A stretch of 64,000 nt of DNA. Source: Gordonibacter sp. 28C. Lineage in GTDB: Bacteria > Actinomycetota > Coriobacteriia > Coriobacteriales > Eggerthellaceae. This document shows positions 34,090 through 42,249 of the stretch, piece after piece; position 1 is the stretch's first letter, and every line of letters starts with the position of its first letter. The DNA is taken from positions 1 to 64,000 of the forward strand of contig NZ_PPTR01000009.1 of NCBI RefSeq assembly GCF_003339845.1. Direction: 5' to 3'. The notes under the pieces were generated by a model that was not told the origin of the DNA, ran no database searches, and saw nothing but the letters and a program-made list of their open reading frames with translations. A program made the translations under genes and the position numbers.

Positions 34090-36861
34090 ATGGGATGTTT
34101 GCGCAGCGGGTTGCGTGAAAAGGCGGCAAAAGCCGGCTCGGTCGCGCTGGCCGTCGCATTGGCGATGTCGTTGGGCGGCATGACGTTCGCGTTCGCCGAC
34201 GATGCGAGCGAGGATTCTCCGGCCGACCATCCCGCTGCGACCGGCGATCAAACCGCGACCGCCGATCCGACGGCGACGGACGATCGGGCCGCGACGGACG
34301 ACACGAGTGCATTGGATGATCCGCTTGCGACCGACGATGTGCCTGCGCCCCTACCCGAAGCCTTCGCCGCCAACGAGCAGGCGAGCACCCCGCTGGAAGC
34401 CGACGCGGGCACGCTGGCCCTGACCACGTTGTACGTGTCATCAACCGGCGACGACACCGCGGGCACCGGCGAGGTTGCGGCTCCGTTCGCGTCGCTCGCG
34501 AAGGCGGTCGCCGTGGCGACGTCGGGATCCACCGTCGTGGTCATGGACGACGTTGTCGCCACTGGGTGCGCCCGCATAACGGACAAGGACCTCACGATAA
34601 CGAGCGCAACGTCCGCGCCGGTCACCGTCACGCGCGGAGACAGCTTCGACGCCATACGAGATACCGCCCGAAGGTGGTACAACCCGGCGATGATCGAGCT
34701 GACGGGCGACACGAACGTCACGCTTTCCAACATCGTTCTGGACGACGCGGGGAAGTACCAAGGAACGCAGTTCACCGCCCAGGACACCGCGGGCGGCAGC
34801 TCGGGTGCCGAGAACACCATGAACACCGAGCGCGTGCAGGACGCGATAGTCGCCCTGTACGCCGTCAACGCGGGTTCGCTGACGCTCGACAACGCGCAGC
34901 TCAAGAACTACGGCGGTTTGTCCGCCGTCCGCGCGACCAACCCGAGCGCCTACGTGAACATGACCAACGGAAGCCTGATAACCGTGGACCTGCCTTCCTA
35001 CGCGAGCGGCAAAAGTAGAAAAGGCGGCGTGTGGCTTCAGGGCAACAGCGTGACCTTCGAGATGCAGAGCGGAACGTCGATAACCAACCTGTACAGCTAC
35101 GCTATTTTCCCGGAAAAATCGACCGTGAAGATGAACGGAGAGCTTTCCCGCAACCATGCCACGGCCCTCGCGAGCAACGGCGGGAACGTCGTCATCGGGC
35201 CCGACGGCGTGGTCTCGAACAACTCCGGAGGCAACACCGGCGGCGGCGTGTACGCCAACACAGGCTCGACGCTGGTTGTCAAAGGCAAGATAGTCAACAA
35301 CTCCGGCAGCGGTCGCGGTGGCGGCCTGTACGTTCAAGCCAACGGCACCCCCTCCACGGCGACGCTCGAGGAGGGCGGGGAGATATCGGGCAACACGAGC
35401 CTTTCCCCCGGAGCCGGCGTGAACATCGATCAGGCGTCGGATTTCATCATGAACGGCGGAACCATCACCGGCAACAGGGCGCTGATCGGCTCCGGCAGCG
35501 GCGTTTACCTCAGGCGCGGCGCGCAGTTCGTCATGAACGGCGGAAGCCTTGCCGGCAACGGCTCGGGCGCTGCGACGAAGGGCAAGGACATCGCCCTCCA
35601 AACGGGTTCCACCAGCACGGCCCGCATGGGATCCGTCACGCTGAACAGCGACGCCCCGACCACGGTGGGTCCCGACCAAGTGTACTACGAAGACGAGGCG
35701 AAGAGCGTCTATTACGCGGGCAGCAACGCGAAGCTGACGGTGGGCGACCCGAGCGCCGCAGGCAGGACGGCGATAAAAGCCGACGTTGCCGCCGCCGGCC
35801 TCACGTACCTCGAGTCCATGGTGGTCAGGCCGGAATACGAAACCACCGACCTGGAGATCACGAACCCTCCCGCAGCCAATGCGACGGATCCGTTCTACGC
35901 GGCCGTCGTGGAGACGGACGCCTTCGGCGTTCCCGTGGGAACCTACTCCTATCATATGGTGGACGTCGCGCCCTCGGGAAACCTTTCGGTGTCGATTCCC
36001 TCATCGACGTCTGCGGCCGGCCATGCGGTCGCCATCGCCCAAGCCCCCGGCCCCGTCATCACCAAGCAGCCCGAAGACGCGAGCGTGCTCTACAACGAGA
36101 CCGCGGCCTTCGAGGTGGCGGCGGAGGCGTCGACCGGCGCGGTGAGCTACCAATGGCAGAAGTCGACCGACGACGGTGCGACGTGGACCGACGTGATCGG
36201 TGCGAATTCGGAGACGTACTCGACGCCGGCTTTGGTGGACGTGGACAACGGGAACCTGTACCGCTGCAAGGTGGCCAGCAGCGCCGTGAACATCACTCTG
36301 CACAGCGACCCCGCGTCGCTCACCGTCTCGCTTCCCATAGCCGTTTCGCCTGGCAGCACGTTCGAGCAGGGGAAGGCTCCCGACACCACGGTTACCGTGG
36401 GCTCCTCCTTGTCGGTGAAGGCCAGCCTCAACCTGGATCAAGTCGTGCTGGACGGAACCGTGCTGACGGAGGGCGCGGAGTACACGTCGGCCGATGGCTC
36501 CATCATCATCAACCTGCCCGCAAGCTACCTGAACACGCTCGCGGTGGGAACGCACTCGTTGGAGGTTACGACCAAGAGCGCCCCGTACGAGGGTCTGTCC
36601 GCGCGCACGGATCTCACGGTGACTCCGGCAATAATCGTACCGGGCGATGACATCTCCAAGCCCGGCAACGTCCCAGCCGATCCACCCTCCTCTCCGCCTA
36701 CGGGGGGTGGAGCTTCTTCCGGGAAACCCGCTCCTTTGCCGATTCCCGCGACGGGGGACGACGCCGGCGCGCTTCCTTTGGCTGTCGCTGCACTGCTCTC
36801 CGGCTTGGGCGTCTGCGGAGCCGCTCTTTTGGCCCGGAAGGCGAGGCGGTCCGCCGAGTAA
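34090..36861 (+). CDS. Cell-surface protein with right-handed beta-helix, Ig-like domain and sortase-type anchor
   Basis: 923 residues. A signal peptide (residues 1-37, ending FAFA) and an Asp/Thr/Ala-rich spacer precede a beta-helix starting LYVSSTGDDTAGTGEVAAPF. Repeated coils follow (NNSGGNTGGGVYANTG, NNSGSGRGGGLYVQANG, MNGGTITGNRA, MNGGSLAGNG). Then an Ig-like domain (ITKQPEDASVLYNETAAFEV, SYQWQKSTDDG) and a second beta module lead to IPATGDDAG with a hydrophobic helix and ARKARRSAE, an LPXTG-like anchor. Such proteins are adhesin- or polysaccharide-binding-like; the ligand is unknown. AGGGGAG precedes ATG 34090. Confidence 0.85.
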   Translation: MGCLRSGLREKAAKAGSVALAVALAMSLGGMTFAFADDASEDSPADHPAATGDQTATADPTATDDRAATDDTSALDDPLATDDVPAPLPEAFAANEQASTPLEADAGTLALTTLYVSSTGDDTAGTGEVAAPFASLAKAVAVATSGSTVVVMDDVVATGCARITDKDLTITSATSAPVTVTRGDSFDAIRDTARRWYNPAMIELTGDTNVTLSNIVLDDAGKYQGTQFTAQDTAGGSSGAENTMNTERVQDAIVALYAVNAGSLTLDNAQLKNYGGLSAVRATNPSAYVNMTNGSLITVDLPSYASGKSRKGGVWLQGNSVTFEMQSGTSITNLYSYAIFPEKSTVKMNGELSRNHATALASNGGNVVIGPDGVVSNNSGGNTGGGVYANTGSTLVVKGKIVNNSGSGRGGGLYVQANGTPSTATLEEGGEISGNTSLSPGAGVNIDQASDFIMNGGTITGNRALIGSGSGVYLRRGAQFVMNGGSLAGNGSGAATKGKDIALQTGSTSTARMGSVTLNSDAPTTVGPDQVYYEDEAKSVYYAGSNAKLTVGDPSAAGRTAIKADVAAAGLTYLESMVVRPEYETTDLEITNPPAANATDPFYAAVVETDAFGVPVGTYSYHMVDVAPSGNLSVSIPSSTSAAGHAVAIAQAPGPVITKQPEDASVLYNETAAFEVAAEASTGAVSYQWQKSTDDGATWTDVIGANSETYSTPALVDVDNGNLYRCKVASSAVNITLHSDPASLTVSLPIAVSPGSTFEQGKAPDTTVTVGSSLSVKASLNLDQVVLDGTVLTEGAEYTSADGSIIINLPASYLNTLAVGTHSLEVTTKSAPYEGLSARTDLTVTPAIIVPGDDISKPGNVPADPPSSPPTGGGASSGKPAPLPIPATGDDAGALPLAVAALLSGLGVCGAALLARKARRSAE

Positions 36862-37002
36862 AGAGCGAACCAGCCTGCAATCGGGCAGGTCAAGGCGCAG
36901 CTCAACACGGCGGGCCTCACGTTCCTCGACCTCGACTGGGCTAACCGCAACGCCACCGTGCTCGTCTGCCAGCAGTGCGGGCACATCGAGTGGTTCCTCT
37001 AG
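36862..37002 (+). pseudogene. 3' remnant of a zinc-ribbon protein gene
   Basis: Directly after the surface-protein stop, in the same frame, is an open stretch without start codon whose end reads LTFLDLDWANRNATVLVCQQ then CGHIEWFL and a stop. The CxxCGH knuckle and WFL end look like a small zinc-ribbon nucleic-acid-binding-type protein missing its N-terminal half. A terminator follows at 37031. I infer that the upstream region was replaced, truncating the gene. Confidence 0.5.
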
Positions 37003-37030
37003 CGGATCAGCGGTTTCCCGCTTGGACGCA

Positions 37031-37061
37031 AAAAGAGGAGAAACCGTAATTTCTCCTCTTT
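37031..37061 (+). terminator. Rho-independent terminator
   Basis: AAAGAGGAGAAA pairs with TTTCTCCTCTTT around a short loop; the pairing provides T-rich ends on both strands. Confidence 0.7.
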
Positions 37062-37152
37062 CAACAGGGCATATAATACCATAAATCCCACTGAAAGTCG
37101 AGTCGTGCATACGTGCGCGGTTCGCGGTATAACCCTGTGCGAGGTGATGCGC

Positions 37153-37812
37153 ATGGGTTTCGATCTGTCGATTCCGCCGCAGCTGCAAGGAGCCGCTGTG
37201 CGGGAGGATCTGGCCGTCTGCAACGAGGCGACGGCGAAGTACGGGCTGCGGTTGACCGAGCAGCAGGCGCGGGGGCTTGCCGAGCGGCGCAGCGAGGCGC
37301 TGCGTGCCACGGGGCGCGTGGAGTTCGGGCGCGGCGTGGTGCGCGAGCTGGTGCTGGGGTTCTGCGACTCCCCCTATCTTTCGCAGGAGAATTACGAGGA
37401 AACGATCGCCGACGTGCAGGACGTGTTCTACCGTCGCAAGGAGGATTCCGAAGCGGCCGAGGCGATGGCCGACGACGACCTGGTGGCGGCGCTGCGCTAC
37501 GCGTTCGACCACGAAGCGGCCGGATCGACCGACATGCTGGCTGATTTGCCTCTTGCAACGCTGCGCGCGCACGTCGCGCGCGTGCATGCCGGCGATTACG
37601 ACGAGAAGACGCAGAACGAGGAGTTCGAGGAGGAGGCGGCCCGTGAAGGAGCCGAGGAGCACGTGCGCGACGAATTCAGCCGCGTCTTGGACGACGAGCG
37701 TTGGGAGCGGCCCGGCAACGACTACGCCGACAATTTCTACAACGCCTACGACGAGGTCTACCGCATCGGCTTCGGCGACAACGGCCGCATCGGCGGCTCG
37801 TCCCTTGGCTGA
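37153..37812 (+). CDS. DUF6323 family protein
   Basis: 219 residues. The segment LRLTEQQARGLAERRSEALR, then GRVEFGRGVVRELVLGFCDS and YLSQENYEETIADVQDVFY matches the DUF6323 family as I remember it; these genes commonly sit next to a DUF6179 gene, as here. The function of the pair is unknown. The rest is acidic and helical. ATG 37153 has GAGGT 7 bases upstream; an earlier GTG at 37105 has none. Overlaps the start of the next gene, so translation is probably coupled. Confidence 0.78.
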   Translation: MGFDLSIPPQLQGAAVREDLAVCNEATAKYGLRLTEQQARGLAERRSEALRATGRVEFGRGVVRELVLGFCDSPYLSQENYEETIADVQDVFYRRKEDSEAAEAMADDDLVAALRYAFDHEAAGSTDMLADLPLATLRAHVARVHAGDYDEKTQNEEFEEEAAREGAEEHVRDEFSRVLDDERWERPGNDYADNFYNAYDEVYRIGFGDNGRIGGSSLG

Positions 37813-38731
37813 CGCGGCGGACCCGTGCGAAACCGCACGGCGCGGCGCCGACAAGGAGCTTGCCTCGTTCTCGGACGGCGAGGCGGACTTCCAAGCGGGC
37901 CTCTGGCGGGTGCTGGCCAAGCAGGTGTCGCTCTACACGCTGGGCGAGAGCAGCTCGCTTCCCGAATACGACGCCCATCGGTTGCTTGCATCGGCATGCT
38001 TCGTTCTGGGCGTCGACCCCGACGACCCGGATCCCGTCCTCATGCGGGCCATCGTTGCGGAAGGCGCGGAGGAGGCGTTCGAGCGAGAGGTGCGCCTTGT
38101 CGAGCGCGAGGCGGAGCGCACGGACGATCTGTGGCGGGAGGTTGCCTTTACCACGCCGCTGCTGGAGAGCGTCGCGTTGAAAGACACGCTGGAGAGCCTG
38201 CGCGGCTTCCGGTCGCGTTACGCGCCGCGGTTCTTCGCGCACGAGATACCGGCCGACATCGACTACCCGCTGGCGGCGCCCGTGCCGGAAACGGTGCAGG
38301 GCGTGCGCTACGTGAACACGTACCTTGGGCGGCTTCTGTTGGAGAACCGCTTCCTGCAGCGGTTTGAGCTCGAACGCTGCAAGGGCGTGCTGCGCGCCGT
38401 GCATCCCGGCTATGGCGAGCTCATCCTGAACCTGTTCGAGCCGGTGGCGACGAACGCCGTTGGCTGCGCGCTTGCCGGGTGCGACGTTCGGGGGCTGCGG
38501 GTGGACGATGCGGGTTATGAGCGCATCGCGGCCTCGTTGCGCGGGAAGTCGGCGCGGCAGGTGCGCGTTGCGTTGGAAAACGCCGCGGCGCGTGCGTGCG
38601 ACGAGGCCGGTTTGCGTCCGTCCGACGACGAGCCGGTGCGCGGTTACGTGGAAAGGCTCGCGTCCGGCTTGACGCCGCAGGTGCGCAACGCCCTCGCGCA
38701 CGACGCGCTCACCGGCGTGTTCGTGCGCTGA
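37805..38731 (+). CDS. DUF6179 family protein
   Basis: About 308 residues, mostly helical, with SFSDGEADFQAGLWRVLAKQ near the N-terminus and LHPGYGELILNLFEP-like (VHPGYGELILNLFEPVATNA) in the middle. Position after DUF6323 supports the DUF6179 assignment. The TTG at 37805 overlaps the upstream stop codon; no better start is seen, and the frame upstream is only a shadow of the previous gene. Function unknown; no catalytic motif recognised. Confidence 0.72.
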   Translation: MADAADPCETARRGADKELASFSDGEADFQAGLWRVLAKQVSLYTLGESSSLPEYDAHRLLASACFVLGVDPDDPDPVLMRAIVAEGAEEAFEREVRLVEREAERTDDLWREVAFTTPLLESVALKDTLESLRGFRSRYAPRFFAHEIPADIDYPLAAPVPETVQGVRYVNTYLGRLLLENRFLQRFELERCKGVLRAVHPGYGELILNLFEPVATNAVGCALAGCDVRGLRVDDAGYERIAASLRGKSARQVRVALENAAARACDEAGLRPSDDEPVRGYVERLASGLTPQVRNALAHDALTGVFVR

Positions 38732-38761
38732 CTGCGCGTGTGGCGCGATCGAGCCCGACGG

Positions 38762-39922
38762 TTAGGATCGAGAGCCGGGCAATCGGCTCGCCACGCCTTG
38801 GGTGAGGTGCCGCGCGGTGATCTCGGTGAGGGGTTTGAGGGCCGCGAGCAGCGTGGCGCGCGTGGCGGGGTTCGCGCGCTTGGCGGCCTCCGCCACGCGC
38901 GAGATGGCCTTCGCGCCGCCGCTCAACAGGTCGGAGGCGTCTTGCGCGCCCGAGGCTTCCACGGCTTCGAAGAACGCGTCCACCACCACGGCCGCCTCCT
39001 CGTCGCTGAACCCGGACAGCCACTCGGTGAGCACGGCGTCGGTGAACTGCGCGCCGTCGGTCAAGGAGTCCAGGTAGACGAAATCGTCGCCGGCCACCTC
39101 CCAGGTGAACACGCTGTGCTGGTCGATGCCCTTGGCGGTGCTCTTCACCACGCGCGGCGTCGCGTGCGATTCCATGAGCATGCCGATGAGCGAGTCCTGC
39201 GGAACGGTGCGGTGGATGCGGCCCTCGAGCGCCGTCCAATCGCCGGGTTGGAAGGTGCCGGCCTTGAACCCGGGGCCGTCGTGGCTGTACACGCGCTCTA
39301 TGCGGTCCTGCACGGAGGAGGCGGACTTGAGCGCGGCGTACACGGCCAGGTTCCCGCCCTTCGAATGGCCGCCCACCAATAGGCGCTTCGTCGCTCGCGA
39401 CGCGACGGCCTGCAGGTAGCGCGCGGCCTGCTCCTGCGCGGGCACGGGGGAGGTGTAGGCCATGTTGAAGTTCTCGCGCCAGCCGGTGAGCGACGTGTCC
39501 GTGCCGCGGAAGCCCACGTAGGCGAATTCCTTGCGATAGACGAACGTCATGGCGGCGAACTGGGTCTGCCGCTCGGTGTCGAACAGGCTCAGGTAGTCGC
39601 GCACGCGCACATCGCGGAAACGCGGGCTGGCCGCCAGCGCCAGCAGGTTCTTCTTCACCCGCTCGGGCGCAAGGCCGGTGAACATGGCGGGGTACAGCTC
39701 GGCGCGCAGCGCGTCGACGAAGCGCACGGCACCCCGTGCGGGCGACAGCAGGTTCTCCACCACGGTGCCCAGGTCGAGGAACGATTTGCGTTCGCGCAAC
39801 GCCGGCACCACGCCCTCGGCGCGCACCATGCAGAACTGGGAGAGCACGGCCGAATCCACCGGGTTGAACGGCTTCTCGTCGAACGAGGCGAACTCGGTGG
39901 CCAGATAGTCGAGCAGGTTCAT
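38762..39922 (-). CDS. Lipase-like alpha/beta hydrolase (DUF2974 type)
   Basis: 386 residues. The nucleophile elbow is GHSKG in LLVGGHSKGGNLAVYAAL, preceded by FAYVGFRGTDTSLTGWRENF, the pattern of Mbeg1/DUF2974 proteins that resemble class 3 lipases. The Asp and His of the triad are not assigned, though YSHDGPGF and IHRTVPQDSLIG are candidates. No signal peptide, so probably cytoplasmic. ATG 39922 is preceded on the minus strand by GAGAGGA. Substrate unknown. Confidence 0.82.
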   Translation of the reverse strand: MNLLDYLATEFASFDEKPFNPVDSAVLSQFCMVRAEGVVPALRERKSFLDLGTVVENLLSPARGAVRFVDALRAELYPAMFTGLAPERVKKNLLALAASPRFRDVRVRDYLSLFDTERQTQFAAMTFVYRKEFAYVGFRGTDTSLTGWRENFNMAYTSPVPAQEQAARYLQAVASRATKRLLVGGHSKGGNLAVYAALKSASSVQDRIERVYSHDGPGFKAGTFQPGDWTALEGRIHRTVPQDSLIGMLMESHATPRVVKSTAKGIDQHSVFTWEVAGDDFVYLDSLTDGAQFTDAVLTEWLSGFSDEEAAVVVDAFFEAVEASGAQDASDLLSGGAKAISRVAEAAKRANPATRATLLAALKPLTEITARHLTQGVASRLPGSRS

Positions 39923-40026
39923 GCAAGCGTCCTCTCGCACGGATAGCGGTTTCCCTTCCATTGTACCCGTTGCGGCTTGCAGCTTGCGGGTGCAGGCCCG
40001 GTTCGCGAATATGCCGCTTTGCTGAT

Positions 40027-40083
40027 ACTGTCGGGCGAAAAACACGGTTTCGGCGGCAAAACCGTGTTTTTCGCCCGACAATG
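40027..40083. repeat. Long intergenic hairpin repeat, copy A2
   Basis: Perfect 22-base inverted arms at 40029-40050 and 40058-40079 (core GGGCGAAAAACACGGTTT) with a seven-base loop CGGCGGC. Same family as 14334-14395. Confidence 0.85.
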
Positions 40084-40269
40084 CGCGCCGAACGGAGGGG
40101 GAGAGGGGCTTGAGCGTGCAGCCCCCACCCTGAGGCGCTCGTGCACATGCGCTCGGCGACGAGGGCGCTTCCGCGCAAGACAGCACAAGGCCCGCCTTCC
40201 CCGGAGGGAAAGCGGGCCTTCGCCGCACGCGGACGGGACGCGCGCGGCTCACGCGACGCGCGGGAGTCC

Positions 40270-40788
40270 CTACTGGTTGTTCGAGGACCCGCTCTGCCCG
40301 TCGTCGTTGTCGGAGCCGTTCTTGTCGGCGTACTCGTCGGGGGTCATGACGTCGACCACGTTGACGGTCATCTCGATGACGTTCAGGCCCGTCATGTCCT
40401 TGATGTCCTTGCCGATAACGTCTTTGATCTGGTCGAATACGTCCACGGCGGACTTGCCGTATTCCAGGATGATGTCGAGGTCGACCTTGGCGTTCTGCTC
40501 GTCAACCACGTCGGCGTCGACGCCCTTCGTCTTGTCGGCGCCGCCCAGGCCCTCCTGCACGCGGGAGAGCAGGTTGCCCTTCATGTCGATGATGCCGTCG
40601 ATCTTCTGGGCGGACTTGGAGGAGATCTTCTCCACTACGTTCTCGTCGATGACGAGCTTGTACTGGGGCTCGGCGGGAGCGCTGGACTCGCTGGAAACGG
40701 AGTCGGTGGTGCCCATCGACGCGTACGGATCGTAAGAACTCGTGCTGGAGGAGGCGGTAACGGGCTTTTCCATAGTTGCTTGGGTCAT
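40270..40788 (-). CDS. Asp23/Gls24 family envelope stress response protein
   Basis: 172 residues. The Asp23 core is seen in YKLVIDENVVEKISSKSAQK, then IDGIIDMKGN and KVDLDIILEYGKSAVDVFDQ ... IKDMTGLNVIEMTVNVVDV. The N-terminal 40 and C-terminal 20 residues are Ser/Asp-rich tails. Asp23 proteins coat the membrane through the AmaP anchor and respond to alkaline or wall stress. It is the last gene of the amaP-DUF2273-asp23 operon on the minus strand. Confidence 0.92.
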   Translation of the reverse strand: MTQATMEKPVTASSSTSSYDPYASMGTTDSVSSESSAPAEPQYKLVIDENVVEKISSKSAQKIDGIIDMKGNLLSRVQEGLGGADKTKGVDADVVDEQNAKVDLDIILEYGKSAVDVFDQIKDVIGKDIKDMTGLNVIEMTVNVVDVMTPDEYADKNGSDNDDGQSGSSNNQ

Positions 40789-40889
40789 GATCGTGTCCTT
40801 TCTTCGGGGTTTCTCTTGCGGAGGGGTGCGTGACGTGCGGCCTCGCCTCGCTCCCGCTTGCGGGCGCGAGGCTCGGTCGAACGGGGTCG

Positions 40890-41282
40890 CTAGTTTACGC
40901 GGTCGAGGAAGTGCCGCATGCGCTCGCGCGTGGCGCGGTCGCCGTCGCGGTACTTGCCCACTACGACGCCGACGGCGGCGAACACGGCCAGCAGCACCGT
41001 GGGCCAGAAGCCCGCGATGAGGATGAGCGCCGCCGCGACGAAGCCGATGATGCCGTACAGCACCGCATGGCTGTGGTTCTCCACATAGGGGGCCATGGCG
41101 CGCTTCATACTGGCGTACACGCCGCGGTCGCCCTTCGTCTGGGACGCGGCGTTCGCAATGACGTCGGACGGCGTGTCGGCGGGACGGGGGGCGTCGGCCT
41201 TTCGGTCGTGCGATTTCGATGCGTTCGCCGATCGCGAGGCGCCGGATGATCCCATGTTCATCTTCATAGCCGATTGTGTCAT
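40890..41282 (-). CDS. DUF2273 family membrane protein
   Basis: 130 residues: a polar N-terminus of about 60 residues, two close hydrophobic segments (AVLYGIIGFVAAALILIAGF and WPTVLLAVFAAVGVVVGKY) and a basic tail RERMRHFLDR. Two-helix DUF2273 proteins are a standard member of Asp23/AmaP operons in Gram-positives. It begins 12 bases after the amaP stop. The Ser/Lys-rich N-terminal extension is longer than in the usual 60-80-residue members. Confidence 0.82.
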   Translation of the reverse strand: MTQSAMKMNMGSSGASRSANASKSHDRKADAPRPADTPSDVIANAASQTKGDRGVYASMKRAMAPYVENHSHAVLYGIIGFVAAALILIAGFWPTVLLAVFAAVGVVVGKYRDGDRATRERMRHFLDRVN

Positions 41283-41294
41283 GCCTGCACCTCC

Positions 41295-41918
41295 TTACTT
41301 GCCAACGGCGTGGGCCGGCACCGGCTGGGTCTGGTGCTGGCGGCTCGTGTCGTTCGTGTACTTGGTTGCTTGCTGGGTGAACGCGGGCGTGACCACGTCG
41401 GCGTCGCCGGCGAACGTGATGCGCACGGAGTCGACCGGATATCCGGTGAACGCCTCGAGCGTCGCGGCGATCTCGTCCTGCAGCTTCGCGCCCAGCTCGC
41501 CCAACTCGGCGTTGCGGCCGGGGTCGATCTTCGCGTGGATGGACATGCGCGGGTCGTGCTTGTGCGTGATGTCCACCTTCACGTTGTTGACCGAGAGGCC
41601 GTGGTGCGCCTCCACCACGTGCTTCACCGTGGACTGGATGGCGTTCTGCGTGATGGCGATGCTGCCGTTGTCGCGCTCCAGCTCAAGCTGGGAGTTGCGA
41701 CCCGGTGCGGTGAGAGCTCGGATGAGCACCACCAAAAGGCCCACTGCCGTGATGCCCAGCAATACGGCCTCGACGACGAAGAACCAGGGCATGGACACGA
41801 GCCATGCGATGGCGGGGAACAGCGGTTCCCACGCGAACCATAAAGCTGCGAGCACGCCGATGCCCAGCACGGCAGCTATGACGAACACGATCATGCAGAA
41901 GCGTTTGAACTTTCCCAT
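41295..41918 (-). CDS. amaP: Alkaline shock response membrane anchor AmaP
   Basis: 207 residues with two membrane helices (FCMIVFVIAAVLGIGVLAAL and [19 protein letters not shown]). A cytoplasmic Asp23-like domain follows (NGSIAITQNAIQSTVKHVVE ... VDITHKHDPRMSIHAKIDPG). AmaP tethers Asp23 to the membrane. ATG 41918 is preceded by AAAGG. First gene of the operon; its C-terminus ends in Gln/Thr-rich polar residues. Confidence 0.85.
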   Translation of the reverse strand: MGKFKRFCMIVFVIAAVLGIGVLAALWFAWEPLFPAIAWLVSMPWFFVVEAVLLGITAVGLLVVLIRALTAPGRNSQLELERDNGSIAITQNAIQSTVKHVVEAHHGLSVNNVKVDITHKHDPRMSIHAKIDPGRNAELGELGAKLQDEIAATLEAFTGYPVDSVRITFAGDADVVTPAFTQQATKYTNDTSRQHQTQPVPAHAVGK

Positions 41919-42249
41919 GTATGCCGCCTTTCTTTCTCGTGCGCGCTTCGCGTTCTCGCGGCGCGCTGTCGGATGGAGTGCGACTACTCTAGGAGAAAGA
42001 GGCGGCGGAGGTAAGCGGTTGTACGGACTTGCGGCCGGGCGATTGCCGGGCCGTAGGGTTTGCGCGCTCTCCAAAGAGGGCGTCTTTTCGACCTGAAAAG
42101 GGACAGCCCCCTTTCAGGACGTTTTCGATGCCGACGCGTTCGTTTCGCATGAGACGGTGTTCGTACCGCTTGGGACGAACTTTGCGCAAGGGCGGCGGCG
42201 CGCCTTCGTACAATTGGATCTTAGCGAAGATTCGAGGAAGGGGTCTGCC
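41919..42249. other. Intergenic region between divergent amaP and C1A peptidase genes
   Basis: No gene seen. It contains a hairpin repeat (42091-42119) and, for the peptidase, a TACAAT at 42209-42214 without a good -35 box. Confidence 0.45.
42091..42119. repeat. TGTCCTAAA-type hairpin repeat, copy B2
   Basis: ACCTGAAAAGGG pairs with CCCCCTTTCAGGAC around ACAGC. Related to the dyads at 30942 and 48121, with CTTTCAGGAC in common with the latter. Confidence 0.55.
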
